64,000 bases of DNA from Actinomycetes bacterium. Its GTDB lineage: Bacteria > Actinomycetota > Coriobacteriia > WRKU01 > WQUG01. Below the pieces are notes generated by a model. It had not been told where the DNA came from. It saw only the letters and a program-made list of their open reading frames with translations, and did no database searches. Below are positions 1 to 8,115 of this stretch, piece after piece; the stretch's first letter is position 1, and the number at the start of each line of letters is the position of its first letter. The stretch covers positions 66,052 through 130,051 of the forward strand of contig JAISUC010000012.1 of NCBI GenBank assembly GCA_031272275.1. The letters are read 5' to 3'. Position numbers and translations under genes: made by a program.

Positions 1-666
1 ACCGAGGGGCGCAAACAGCCCAAAGAGGCCGAGCATATCGCGGCGGTCCTGACCGGCAGCTGGGATAAAACCCGGTGGAATGAGCCCGAGCGCGCACTGG
101 ATTTCTATGATGCCAAGGGAATCTTGGAATTGGTGGTCCGCGAGCTTGCGGTCAATCGCTTCCAGTTGAAAGTCGCCGATCCCGCGCGTCTGCCCTTCTT
201 GCAGCCGGGACGTGCGGCCGACATCGTGATTGCCGGGCAAACTGTCGGGTTCATCGGCGAGCTGCACCCGGCATTGGCGGCACAACTGGAAATCGACCAG
301 CCGGTTGCGGTTCTGGAGTTCGCGACAAAGCCCCTGCTGGCGGCTGCCCGTGATTCACGCGGCTTTGTCGAGCCATCCCGCTTCCCCGGAATCGATTTGG
401 ACATCGCCTTGGTGGTCGATGAATCGGTACAGGCCGGTACCTTGGTCGAGCGCCTGTTGTCGGCGGGGAAAAAGACGCCGCTTGCGCGGGTGCGCCTGTT
501 CGACGTGTATCGGGGCGCCGGAATCGCAGAGGGCAAGAAGTCGCTTGCGCTGACCTTGAGTTACCGGGCGCAGGATCGCACGCTGACCGCGCAAGAAATC
601 GAGCCGATTCATGAACGTATAGTGCAAAAAGCCGCCGCATCGGTGGGGGCGGAGCTCCGTAGCTAG
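1..666 (+). CDS. pheT: Phenylalanine-tRNA ligase beta subunit, 3' part
   Basis: The open frame runs from base 1 with no start codon in the window, so only the last 221 residues are seen. PheT pairs with PheS to charge tRNA-Phe in the cytoplasm. The visible part has the DFYDAKGILE stretch of the core and, from about residue 125, the C-terminal anticodon-binding (FDX-ACB) fold beginning near SRFPGIDLDIALVVD, where the conserved R/D-rich start and the GKKSLALTLSYR segment are recognisable. A strong hairpin with a T-run follows at 733-766, so the transcript probably ends there. The call is secure; the start is outside the window. Confidence 0.95.
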   Translation, partial: TEGRKQPKEAEHIAAVLTGSWDKTRWNEPERALDFYDAKGILELVVRELAVNRFQLKVADPARLPFLQPGRAADIVIAGQTVGFIGELHPALAAQLEIDQPVAVLEFATKPLLAAARDSRGFVEPSRFPGIDLDIALVVDESVQAGTLVERLLSAGKKTPLARVRLFDVYRGAGIAEGKKSLALTLSYRAQDRTLTAQEIEPIHERIVQKAAASVGAELRS

Positions 667-732
667 GCCTTAGTTAGGCTTTCTAGCTGCATATTCGCCG
701 CCCGGCGGCATGATTCGTGAACCTTTTATGGA

Positions 733-766
733 GGAGCGGGAGTAAAATCCCGCTCCCGATTTTTTT
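733..766 (+). terminator. Rho-independent terminator after pheT
   Basis: A 9-bp perfect stem GGAGCGGGA / TCCCGCTCC with a 6-nt loop is followed by CGATTTTTTT. It separates pheT from the arc genes. Confidence 0.88.
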
Positions 767-1063
767 CGACACTGTATAAAATCAGACAAACTAGCTGGAA
801 ATATACAGAAAATACGCGAAATTGGTGAAAATATACAATAAAATAGCCCAAAAAAGCCCTTGCGCCATTGTCTGCAGAGGGGTATCGTTTGCATTATACT
901 CGACAGAATGAGGGAAATGGGCGGTAAAGGGACTGCCCCGGGGATGAGGACTGCACGGCTTGAGGTAGGTCGCGGCAGCAAGCACGGAAGATCTAAGGCA
1001 AGAGGTCTATGAACGTAAGTCAAGAACCACGCACGATTCACAACAGAACAAGGGAGGAAGGCT
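767..1063 (+). promoter_or_regulatory. Promoter and leader region of the arc genes
   Basis: This is a gene-free, AT-rich stretch after the pheT terminator. A -10-like TATACT lies at 895-900, with only a weak -35 upstream. The AT-rich segment 770-845 contains several imperfect palindromes of the TGNAT-ATNCA kind (for example around 816-835) that could be ArgR boxes, but none is perfect. A leader of about 155 nt then leads to the arcA ribosome site GGGAGGAAGG. Regulation by arginine is an inference from the gene content. Confidence 0.45.
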
Positions 1064-2302
1064 ATGGAACATCCGATTAATGTGTTCTCTGAAATCGGGC
1101 AGCTGAAAACGGTGCTGCTCAAACGTCCCGGTCGCGAAATCGAGAACCTGGTTCCCGATTATCTGGAGCGTCTGCTGTTCGACGATATCCCGGCGCTCCC
1201 GGTTGCACAGCGCGAGCACGATGCATTCGCCAAAGTGCTGGCCGATTGCGGCGCCGAATGTGTCTATCTGGAGGACCTGACGGCAGAGGCGCTGGACACC
1301 AACCCGGTTCTGCGCGGACAGTTCGTCGACGAAGTCCTGCAGGAATCCGGTCACACGGTGGGAGGCTACGAGCTATTCATCCGCGAGTACCTGCTGTCAC
1401 TGTCAACCAAGGATCTGGTTGATACCGTGATGAGCGGTCTGCGCAAGAACGAAATCGAGGCACCGGGCACCAAAGGACTGCAAGACCTGATGGATCGGCG
1501 CTATCCGTTCTATCTGGATCCGATGCCGAACCTGTATTTCACACGCGACCCCGCCGCCAGTATGGGCCACGGCATGACGCTGAACCGCATGGCAAACGAG
1601 GCGCGTCGGCGCGAGTCTCTGTTTATGGCGTATATCCTGCTGTATCACCCGCGTTTTGCCGGACACGACGTTCCGGTTTGGCTGGACCGCAATCAGCACT
1701 ATTGGATGGAGGGCGGAGATGAGCTGATTTTGGCGCGCGAGACCATCGCCATCGGAGTGTCGCAGCGTACCAGTGCGCCTGCCATCGAGAACCTGGCGCG
1801 TAACCTGTTTGCCCGTCAGACCGACATCAAGAAAATACTTGCGTTCGAAATCCCCGAGACCCGTGCATTCATGCACCTTGACACGGTGTTCACTCAGGTG
1901 AACTACAACCAGTTCACGATTCACCCGGCGATCCAAAACGAGGCGGGGGGCTTGAACATCTACGCGATCACCGCCGACAAGGAAAGCCCGCGTGGCTTGC
2001 GCTTCGAGCACTCGACCGACCTGGTCAGCACGCTGAAGCTGGCGCTGGATGTCGACGAGCTGGATCTGATTCCCTGTGGCGGCGGAGACCCGCTGGTGGC
2101 AGCCCGTGAACAGTGGAACGACGGTTCGAACACCCTGGCGGTGGCGCCGGGCGTGGTGGTGACCTATGACCGCAACGTCGCATCCAACGAGGTCATGCGT
2201 CAGCACGGCTTGGAAGTCCACGAGATTATCGGCTCCGAGCTGGCACGTGGGCGCGGAGGTCCGCGCTGTATGTCGCAGCCGCTGGTCCGTGCGGATCTGT
2301 AG
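1064..2302 (+). CDS. arcA: Arginine deiminase
   Basis: Hydrolyses L-arginine to citrulline and ammonia, the first step of the arginine deiminase pathway. The 412 residues match the usual family length. Visible signatures: YFTRDPA near residue 160, EGGDE near 216, MHLDTVF near 269 with the catalytic His, CGGGDP, and the C-terminal [12 protein letters not shown] carrying the nucleophilic Cys402. The start ATG has a GGGAGGAAGG ribosome site a few bases upstream. arcB follows after about 100 bp and arcD after that, so the three form a catabolic unit that makes carbamoyl phosphate and exchanges ornithine for arginine. Carbamate kinase, which would finish the pathway, is not in this window. Confidence 0.97.
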   Translation: MEHPINVFSEIGQLKTVLLKRPGREIENLVPDYLERLLFDDIPALPVAQREHDAFAKVLADCGAECVYLEDLTAEALDTNPVLRGQFVDEVLQESGHTVGGYELFIREYLLSLSTKDLVDTVMSGLRKNEIEAPGTKGLQDLMDRRYPFYLDPMPNLYFTRDPAASMGHGMTLNRMANEARRRESLFMAYILLYHPRFAGHDVPVWLDRNQHYWMEGGDELILARETIAIGVSQRTSAPAIENLARNLFARQTDIKKILAFEIPETRAFMHLDTVFTQVNYNQFTIHPAIQNEAGGLNIYAITADKESPRGLRFEHSTDLVSTLKLALDVDELDLIPCGGGDPLVAAREQWNDGSNTLAVAPGVVVTYDRNVASNEVMRQHGLEVHEIIGSELARGRGGPRCMSQPLVRADL

Positions 2303-2403
2303 GGTACTGTTAGGACGCCGTCCGGCGTGGTGTTGCAGGTAGGGTTCACTATGAGCACTGACCTCATCGGTGAGGTTGTTTAAGGATGAAGGAGGATTAA
2401 CCA

Positions 2404-3414
2404 ATGGTTGACGTGCGTAAAGATTTCAAAGGCCGCAGCTTCTTGGCCATCAAGGACTTCACGAAAGAGGAGTTCTTTGCCCTGATCGATTTTGCGGCCG
2501 AGCTCAAGGCCGCAAAAAAGGCCGGAGTGCCGCATCGCTATTGCGAGGGCAAGTCCATCGCCCTGCTGTTTGAAAAGCCCTCGACGCGTACCCGCTGCGC
2601 CTTTGCCGTGAGTGCCGTCGACCTGGGCGCGCACCCCGAGTACTTGGGCGCGAGCGAAATCCAGCTGGGCAAAAAGGAATCGGTCGAGGACACCGCAAAG
2701 GTGCTGGGCCGTATGTTCGACGGCATCGAGTTTCGCGGCTTCAGCCAGAAGGCTGTCGAGCAGCTGGCGGAGTTCAGCGGGGTACCGGTCTGGAACGGAT
2801 TGACCGACCAGTGGCACCCCACCCAGATGCTCGCAGACTTCCTGACGGTCAAGGAAAACTTCGGCAGGCTGGAAGGCATCACGTTCACCTATTGCGGTGA
2901 CGGACGCAACAACATGGCAAACTCGCTCCTCGTCAGCGGCGCCAAAGCCGGTATGAACATCCGCATCGCCGCGCCCGAGTCACTGCATCCCGAGCCCTGG
3001 GTCATCGAACTGGCGGAAAACATCGCCGCTCAGGAAGGCGGCGGCAGCGTGCTGGTGACGGCGGACGAATCAGAGGCCGTGGCCGACGCCGACGTCATCT
3101 ACACCGACGTCTGGGTCTCGATGGGCGAGGAAGACAAGTTCGCCGAGCGTATCGAGCTCCTCACGCCGTATCAGGTGAACGCCGAACTGATGGCAAAGAC
3201 CGGGAAAAACAACACGATTTTCCTGCACTGCCTGCCGGCATTTCATGATATCGAGACCATCTATGGCAAAGACGTTAACGCAAAGTTCGGTCTGGACTGC
3301 ATGGAGGTCACCGACGAGGTCTTCCGCAGCAGCGCCAGTAAGGTCTTTGACGAGGCGGAAAACCGCCTGCACACCATCAAGGCCGTTATTGCCGCAACCC
3401 TCGGTGAGTTTTAG
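2404..3414 (+). CDS. arcB: Ornithine carbamoyltransferase, catabolic
   Basis: Interconverts citrulline plus phosphate and ornithine plus carbamoyl phosphate. The 336 residues fit the family. Carbamoyl-phosphate motif STRTRCAF is at about residues 60-67, DQWHPTQML near 135, and the ornithine-site HCLPAFHD near 275. The start has an AAGGAGG ribosome site. Its position between arginine deiminase and the antiporter argues for the catabolic rather than the biosynthetic direction. The symbol argF would be the alternative if it served biosynthesis, but no arginine-biosynthesis genes are nearby. Confidence 0.95.
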   Translation: MVDVRKDFKGRSFLAIKDFTKEEFFALIDFAAELKAAKKAGVPHRYCEGKSIALLFEKPSTRTRCAFAVSAVDLGAHPEYLGASEIQLGKKESVEDTAKVLGRMFDGIEFRGFSQKAVEQLAEFSGVPVWNGLTDQWHPTQMLADFLTVKENFGRLEGITFTYCGDGRNNMANSLLVSGAKAGMNIRIAAPESLHPEPWVIELAENIAAQEGGGSVLVTADESEAVADADVIYTDVWVSMGEEDKFAERIELLTPYQVNAELMAKTGKNNTIFLHCLPAFHDIETIYGKDVNAKFGLDCMEVTDEVFRSSASKVFDEAENRLHTIKAVIAATLGEF

Positions 3415-3513
3415 GACCGGCAGGACCGGCAAGGAACGGCGACAACCGGCAAGAACCGGCACCGTCCGGTAAAACAACCGACCGATCTTTTCGGGAGAGG
3501 AAGAGAGGTTCAT

Positions 3514-5007
3514 ATGTCTGAAAATGGAAACGGCGGCGGCGGTGGCAACACCGCCAAAGCGGTAGGACTCGGCGGGCTTATCGCGCTGGTCGTGGGCTCG
3601 ATGCTCGGCACGGGCGTATTCGACCTGCCCGCGAACATGGCGTCGGGCGCAGGAGGCCTCGCCATCATCATCGCCTGGATCATCACCGCCATCGGTATGA
3701 TTGCGCTGGGCTATTCGTTCCTGAACTTGTCGAATCGCAGACCCGACCTCGAGGGCGGCGTGTTCAGCTACGCCCGCGAGGGCTTCGGCGAGTTCTGGGG
3801 ATTCAACAATGCCTGGGCGTATTGGTTGTCCGCGCTGCTGGGCAACGTCGCCTATGCGGTGGGCCTGCTGTCGGCGGTGCAGTATTTCCTGCCCGGCAGC
3901 ATCAAGATCTTCGGCGACACCGGACCCACCATACTGGGTATCGTCGTGGTGTCGGTGGTTTTGTGGCTGGTCCACATCCTGATTATGAACGGCGTGAAAG
4001 GTGCGGCATTCGTGAACCTGGTGGTGACCATCGCAAAGGTCATCCCGCTGGTGCTGTTTGCCGTCTGCGTCATCATCGCGTTTCACTACAAAGAATTTGC
4101 TGCGAGCTTCCTGGGTGGTCTGAAGACCATCTCGTGGGCTCGTAACGTCGGGGACGTCCCATCGATCCTCAACCAAGTCAAATCGACCATGATGGCAACC
4201 GTCTGGTCCTTCATCGGCGTCGAGGGGGCGGTGCTCTTCAGCAGCCGCGCCCGCAAGAAAAGCGACGTCGGCAAGGCCACCATCATCGGCCTATTGGGCG
4301 TCATCGTCCTCTACATGCTGTTCACGGTCTGCTCGTTGGGCGTGCGCGGCGTGGACGTCGCCGGCATCACCACCTTCCCGGCAACGGCGACCATCCTCGA
4401 AGCCATCGTCGGCAAATGGGGCGCGGTCGTCATCAACATCGGCGTAATCATCTCGATTGCCGGTGCTTGGCTCGCGTGGACGCTCTTCGGCGCCGAAACC
4501 CCGTACCTGGCGGCGCAACAGGGGCTATTCCCCGCGGCATTCGGCAAACTGAACAAAAAAGAAACGCCCGTGTTTTCGCTCACCATCTCGAACATCATCG
4601 TGCAGCTGTTCCTGATTTTGGTCTTCTTTGCCACCAAGGCCTATGAATTCGGCTACACGATGTGTTCCAGCGCCATCCTGTTCCCCTATGCCTTCAGCGC
4701 GTTTTACCAGGTGAAATACATGCTACAGGCGCGCGACATCACGCGTGGGCGCATCGTCCAGGTCGTCATCGGTGTCGTCGCGTCCATCTATTCCTTCTGG
4801 CTGTTTTATGGCGCGGGGCTGGACTACATGGCGTTTACCTGCCTGTTGTTCATTCCGGCGATAGTGGTCTTTATCTATCACCAAATCAAGCAGGGCCGCC
4901 CCCAAATCATGAAGGTCTACGAATGGTGTTTCGCGGTGCTGCTGTCCGCACTGGGCATTTACGGTCTGGTGATGGTGATACTCGGCAAACTGGAGCTGTT
5001 CAGTTAG
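3514..5007 (+). CDS. arcD: Arginine/ornithine antiporter, APC family
   Basis: A 497-residue membrane protein with about 12 hydrophobic segments. The first helix carries GSMLGTGVF (residues about 28-36), the substrate-binding loop typical of basic-amino-acid APC antiporters of the ArcD/YjdE type. It should import arginine in exchange for ornithine made by ArcA and ArcB. A Gly-rich cytoplasmic N-terminus precedes helix 1. The start ATG at 3514 is preceded by GGGAGAGGAAGAGAGG. Substrate assignment depends on the neighbours; the family assignment is firm. Confidence 0.9.
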   Translation: MSENGNGGGGGNTAKAVGLGGLIALVVGSMLGTGVFDLPANMASGAGGLAIIIAWIITAIGMIALGYSFLNLSNRRPDLEGGVFSYAREGFGEFWGFNNAWAYWLSALLGNVAYAVGLLSAVQYFLPGSIKIFGDTGPTILGIVVVSVVLWLVHILIMNGVKGAAFVNLVVTIAKVIPLVLFAVCVIIAFHYKEFAASFLGGLKTISWARNVGDVPSILNQVKSTMMATVWSFIGVEGAVLFSSRARKKSDVGKATIIGLLGVIVLYMLFTVCSLGVRGVDVAGITTFPATATILEAIVGKWGAVVINIGVIISIAGAWLAWTLFGAETPYLAAQQGLFPAAFGKLNKKETPVFSLTISNIIVQLFLILVFFATKAYEFGYTMCSSAILFPYAFSAFYQVKYMLQARDITRGRIVQVVIGVVASIYSFWLFYGAGLDYMAFTCLLFIPAIVVFIYHQIKQGRPQIMKVYEWCFAVLLSALGIYGLVMVILGKLELFS

Positions 5008-5082
5008 CGTGTGTGTGGCGATTTTGATAGGGGGAGTGGGATCGCTCACGACGAGTTTTGCAGGAAAACTCCTGAAACTCGC

Positions 5083-5110
5083 TTGCGTTAGCACTCACGC
5101 GTGCTAAAAT
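5083..5110 (+). promoter_or_regulatory. Promoter with overlapping inverted repeat
   Basis: TTGCGT (5083-5088), a 16-bp spacer and TAAAAT (5105-5110) form a sigma70-type promoter in the gap after arcD. The palindrome TTAGCAC - 6 nt - GTGCTAA (5088-5107) lies across the spacer and -10. It resembles a CIRCE half-site but has the wrong spacing, so a different repressor is more likely. No coding region follows; transcription would run into the hairpin at 5168. Confidence 0.55.
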
Positions 5111-5116
5111 AGCGTA

Positions 5117-5206
5117 TGAGGGGGTAGGCTGTACGTCTCCGCAGTCTCCGCTCATGATTAAGGTCGGAAGCCCTTGTCCCATCCAACCGGACAAGGGCTT
5201 CTCCTT
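5117..5206 (+). ncRNA. Probable small RNA of about 90 nt
   Basis: The promoter at 5083-5110 points at a 90-bp stretch without a reading frame that ends in a strong terminator. The predicted RNA can pair ATGAG (about 5116-5120) with CTCAT near 5151-5155 and then forms the terminator stem. It does not match the 4.5S, 6S or tmRNA signatures known to me. Existence of the transcript is inferred from promoter plus terminator only. Confidence 0.45.
5168..5206. terminator. Bidirectional terminator between arcD and the DUF262 gene
   Basis: A perfect 12-bp stem AAGCCCTTGTCC / GGACAAGGGCTT has a 9-nt loop and CTCCTTTTTT on the + side. It lies between two converging transcription units and also ends the predicted small RNA. 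Confidence 0.88.
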
Positions 5207-5214
5207 TTTTCGGC

Positions 5215-6324
5215 TCAATCCAGAAACAGATACTCATAGCGCAGCGAAGCGTCTATCATCGGTTGCCAGATCTGCTCGATCATTCGATTCATGTGTCCTG
5301 TGTTGTCGACGCGCGCATCCACCCAACGCCTGAACTGCAAGAACACCTGCCCCATTGAACGTACGGCACAACGTGGCGCTACGTACCAGTTGAGGAAATA
5401 GCGCACGAAATGCGCAACTTTGTCATCGCCGAACTCATCGCGACACCGATCCTCAATCGGGCACCAATAATGTTCGAACAGATACTCCTGTCGCTCCAAG
5501 TTGTTGTTCATCAGCAGGTAATTGCGGATCTTGTCTGTTTCAGACAACGGGGATCCCTTTGCGTTGATGGATTCAAAGACAATCTGTGGGTTGTCACTCC
5601 GCAGTTCGGGATCCAGCGAGATTTCAGCAATTGTCAGCCATTGCAGTGCGTCAAGAATCTCAGTCGGACTGACGCGCCGGTTCAGGCCCATCCGGGAAAC
5701 GGCATCGCCCAGGCTATCGACATCTTCTGCGACTACGGTGTTTTTGTTGTCCCGGTATTGCCGGTTGATTGAGTCGGCGGTTTTCACCAATTGGCACAAC
5801 AGGCGATAGCTATCTGCTATCTGTGAATACCCATAAGATTTCGGGATGGAGGCACTGTTGTCAATGCCTGCCGAACCCATGGCGTCGTTTGTGCATGCGC
5901 CTGCTGCCGCAACACAAATCTGTCGGTACGATATGCGGTCGTCGCGCACGGGGAACAGTTTGGGCGTAACCTTGTCAGACAGCAAAAGATAGCGTTCTTG
6001 TATTTGCTTTCGCACCAAAGGGTCCTTTACGTGAGTCGCTAACGCCAGTAACAACAGAGACAATGTGGTTACCCGCTGTTGTCCGTCAACCAGCACCCGC
6101 TGTGTGTTTGCATTGGCGTCGTCAACTTCGACGTATACCAGCGAACCGACAAAGTGCTCCCATTTTTTGTCGCTTCCCCTGCGTTCGATCGCTACTTGGA
6201 TGATGTCGGAAAACAGCTCCTGTACCTCTGCCGAGGTCCAAGCATAATGCCGTTGATAGACAGGAACTATCAAGCTCTGTTCCGTTTCCAGAAAGGCCAA
6301 GAGAGACGATTTCCTGCATTGCAT
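5215..6324 (-). CDS. DUF262-domain protein, short form
   Basis: The protein has the DUF262 (GmrS-type, ParB-like) N-terminal signatures: VPVYQRHYAW near residue 18, HFVGSLVYV, VLVDGQQRVTTLSLL and FESINAKGSPLSETDKIRN. Such proteins are usually about 550-700 residues and end with a DUF1524 HNH nuclease domain, as in GmrSD type IV restriction enzymes. Here the frame stops after about 369 residues with no HNH motif, right beside a terminator. It is either a natural short form or the left-over N-terminal half of a defence gene. Its lower GC than the neighbours and its place at the 3' end of tRNA-Ser suggest acquisition by transfer. The start was placed at the internal ATG 6324 because homology begins there. 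Confidence 0.75.
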   Translation of the reverse strand: MQCRKSSLLAFLETEQSLIVPVYQRHYAWTSAEVQELFSDIIQVAIERRGSDKKWEHFVGSLVYVEVDDANANTQRVLVDGQQRVTTLSLLLLALATHVKDPLVRKQIQERYLLLSDKVTPKLFPVRDDRISYRQICVAAAGACTNDAMGSAGIDNSASIPKSYGYSQIADSYRLLCQLVKTADSINRQYRDNKNTVVAEDVDSLGDAVSRMGLNRRVSPTEILDALQWLTIAEISLDPELRSDNPQIVFESINAKGSPLSETDKIRNYLLMNNNLERQEYLFEHYWCPIEDRCRDEFGDDKVAHFVRYFLNWYVAPRCAVRSMGQVFLQFRRWVDARVDNTGHMNRMIEQIWQPMIDASLRYEYLFLD

Positions 6325-6497
6325 ATGTGCTTCTTTCTGTTGTCGCCTCAGCCGTGCGGCCGACCGGGCGAGCCAAGAGTATTCTACCACCCCGGCATTG
6401 CGCGCCCGGCAGGTCTCGCAAGCCTGCGTAGACTATATGCGCACGAGGACATATCGAAGAATCGGCGCACTTATCTGTGGGTTTAACTCAGAGTTTG

Positions 6498-6591
6498 TGG
6501 CGGAGGAATAGGGATTCGAACCCTAGATACGGTTTCAAGCCGCATACACGATTTCCAGTCGTGCCCCTTCAGCCAGCTCGGGCATTCCTCC
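6498..6591 (-). tRNA. tRNA-Ser (GGA)
   Basis: Class II tRNA of 94 nt with encoded CCA. The acceptor stem GGAGGAA/TTCCTCC is perfect, the anticodon loop CTGGAAA gives anticodon GGA, there is a long variable arm, and the T arm carries GGTTCGAATCC. The 3' end faces the DUF262 gene. Confidence 0.95.
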
Positions 6592-6707
6592 GCGGGACAT
6601 CACGCGCATAAGCGCGCTAGCGAGTATAACACACCCGTGCAGTTCGGCTCACCACTGCGTGCAGTCCTCTCGTGTGGCTCCCACGCCGCCGCGCTCAGTC
6701 CGCACGC

Positions 6708-8066
6708 TCAATCCGCATACACCCGAAACGAGACGCGCGTCCCATAGCCCTCGGCCGAATCGATCGCCAGCGTAGTGCGCTCGCTGTAAAACCCGCGCAG
6801 GCGCTCGTTCACATTGCGCAGCGCGATTCCCAGCCCGTCCGATCGTTCGCTGACGGCCCCCTTCAACGCAGCGACCGCCGCATCCGCGTTCATGCCGCAC
6901 CCGTCGTCGGATACCGTGAACAGGTAACTGCCGTCCGACCGGTCGCACACGGCCGACACCACAATCGACAACGCCTCGCCGTCGGCACGCATCCCGTGTG
7001 CAATCGAGTTTTCGACCAGCGGCTGCAACATAAACGACGGCATCGGCAAATCGCGCGCCGCGTCATCGATGTCGATCGACAGCGACACCCGGTCCCCGAA
7101 TCGGGCTTGCTCCAGCTCGAAATACTGCGTCAGATACTCCAGCTCCAGATCGACGGTAATCGGTTCATCGGCATGCTGCAGGGTGCGTCGATAGAACGCC
7201 GCGAATTGGCGCAACAGATGGCGTGCCGCCGTCGGGTCGGTGCGGATGTAGGCGCTGATGGTGTTCAGCGTGTTAAACAGAAAATGCGGGTTGATTTGCG
7301 CCTGCAACGCTTTCAGCTCCAGGCTGGTCGCCAAAGCCGTCTGGGCCTCCAGCTCGCCGATCACCAGCTGCGTTGACAGCAGGCGCGCCAAGCCCTCGGC
7401 ACCCGTCAGGGCGGACTCGGTCAGAGACCTCTCGCTCTCGTAATAATACTTCAGCGTTCCCACCGCGCGCCCTGCGATATCCAGCACGACGATGATCGCA
7501 GCATGCAGCGGGCAGTCGGCTTTCGGGCAGCCGATTTCGTCTTTGGAGCCCACGACCTCGGTCGCGTTGCGTTTCAGCGCGTTTTTGGTCGCCTGTGTCA
7601 CAATCGTGCGTCCGGGGGTGTGGTGATCGGCTCCGGCGCCGGCAAAGCCCAGCACGCGCGTGGTGTCGGTTATCGCGCATGCCGCCGCGTCCGGCGTGTG
7701 CGTCAGGATGATCTCGCAGACCTTCTGGGCGTTTTCTTCGGTCAGGCCGCCGCGGATATAGCTGACCGCTTCGCTCGCGATGGACAGCATGCGATCGCTT
7801 TCCAGCGCACGCAGACGGTCCGGGCCGCGCATCACCTGGGCGACGGCGACCGCCAACGCGATGATCACCAACACGGCCAGCGCGGCAATCACCACGCCGA
7901 CCGACCAGCGTGCCAGAATGCCCAGTACCGTCACCCCGGATGTCAAAATGATGCCGGCAACGGCCACTATCGACAGCGCATCGCTGCGCACCACGCCCTC
8001 CAACCGCCCGGGATAGCGGGGGTTGTGCAGGCGTGCCTTGGTGGTATCGGGGGTCCCCGTTGTCAT
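6708..8066 (-). CDS. LytS-type sensor histidine kinase
   Basis: A 452-residue membrane kinase. Two hydrophobic segments near residues 32-75 anchor it, a GAF-like region with several Cys residues (about 108-215) follows, and the His_kinase module has INPHFLFNTL with the phospho-acceptor His261. The ATPase domain shows the N box LVENSIAHGM and the G box SDDGCGMN. This arrangement is that of the LytS/YehU family, whose partners are LytTR response regulators, but no regulator gene is adjacent. The Cys pattern GCPKADCPLH (residues about 179-188) could bind metal or sense redox state; that is inference. Start: ATG at 8066. Confidence 0.88.
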   Translation of the reverse strand: MTTGTPDTTKARLHNPRYPGRLEGVVRSDALSIVAVAGIILTSGVTVLGILARWSVGVVIAALAVLVIIALAVAVAQVMRGPDRLRALESDRMLSIASEAVSYIRGGLTEENAQKVCEIILTHTPDAAACAITDTTRVLGFAGAGADHHTPGRTIVTQATKNALKRNATEVVGSKDEIGCPKADCPLHAAIIVVLDIAGRAVGTLKYYYESERSLTESALTGAEGLARLLSTQLVIGELEAQTALATSLELKALQAQINPHFLFNTLNTISAYIRTDPTAARHLLRQFAAFYRRTLQHADEPITVDLELEYLTQYFELEQARFGDRVSLSIDIDDAARDLPMPSFMLQPLVENSIAHGMRADGEALSIVVSAVCDRSDGSYLFTVSDDGCGMNADAAVAALKGAVSERSDGLGIALRNVNERLRGFYSERTTLAIDSAEGYGTRVSFRVYAD

Positions 8067-8115
8067 AGCTCGGTTGTCATAGGTCGATTGTCATAGGTCC
8101 GCCACGGCGCCGACA

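Noticed and set aside
5088..5107. CIRCE (HrcA) element
   Set aside because: The half-site TTAGCACTC is present, but the partner is only GTGCTAA and the spacing is too short; no chaperone gene follows.
5117..5206. SRP (4.5S) or 6S RNA
   Set aside because: The conserved GGAAGNAGC/GCAG loop of SRP RNA and the long central bubble of 6S RNA are not present.
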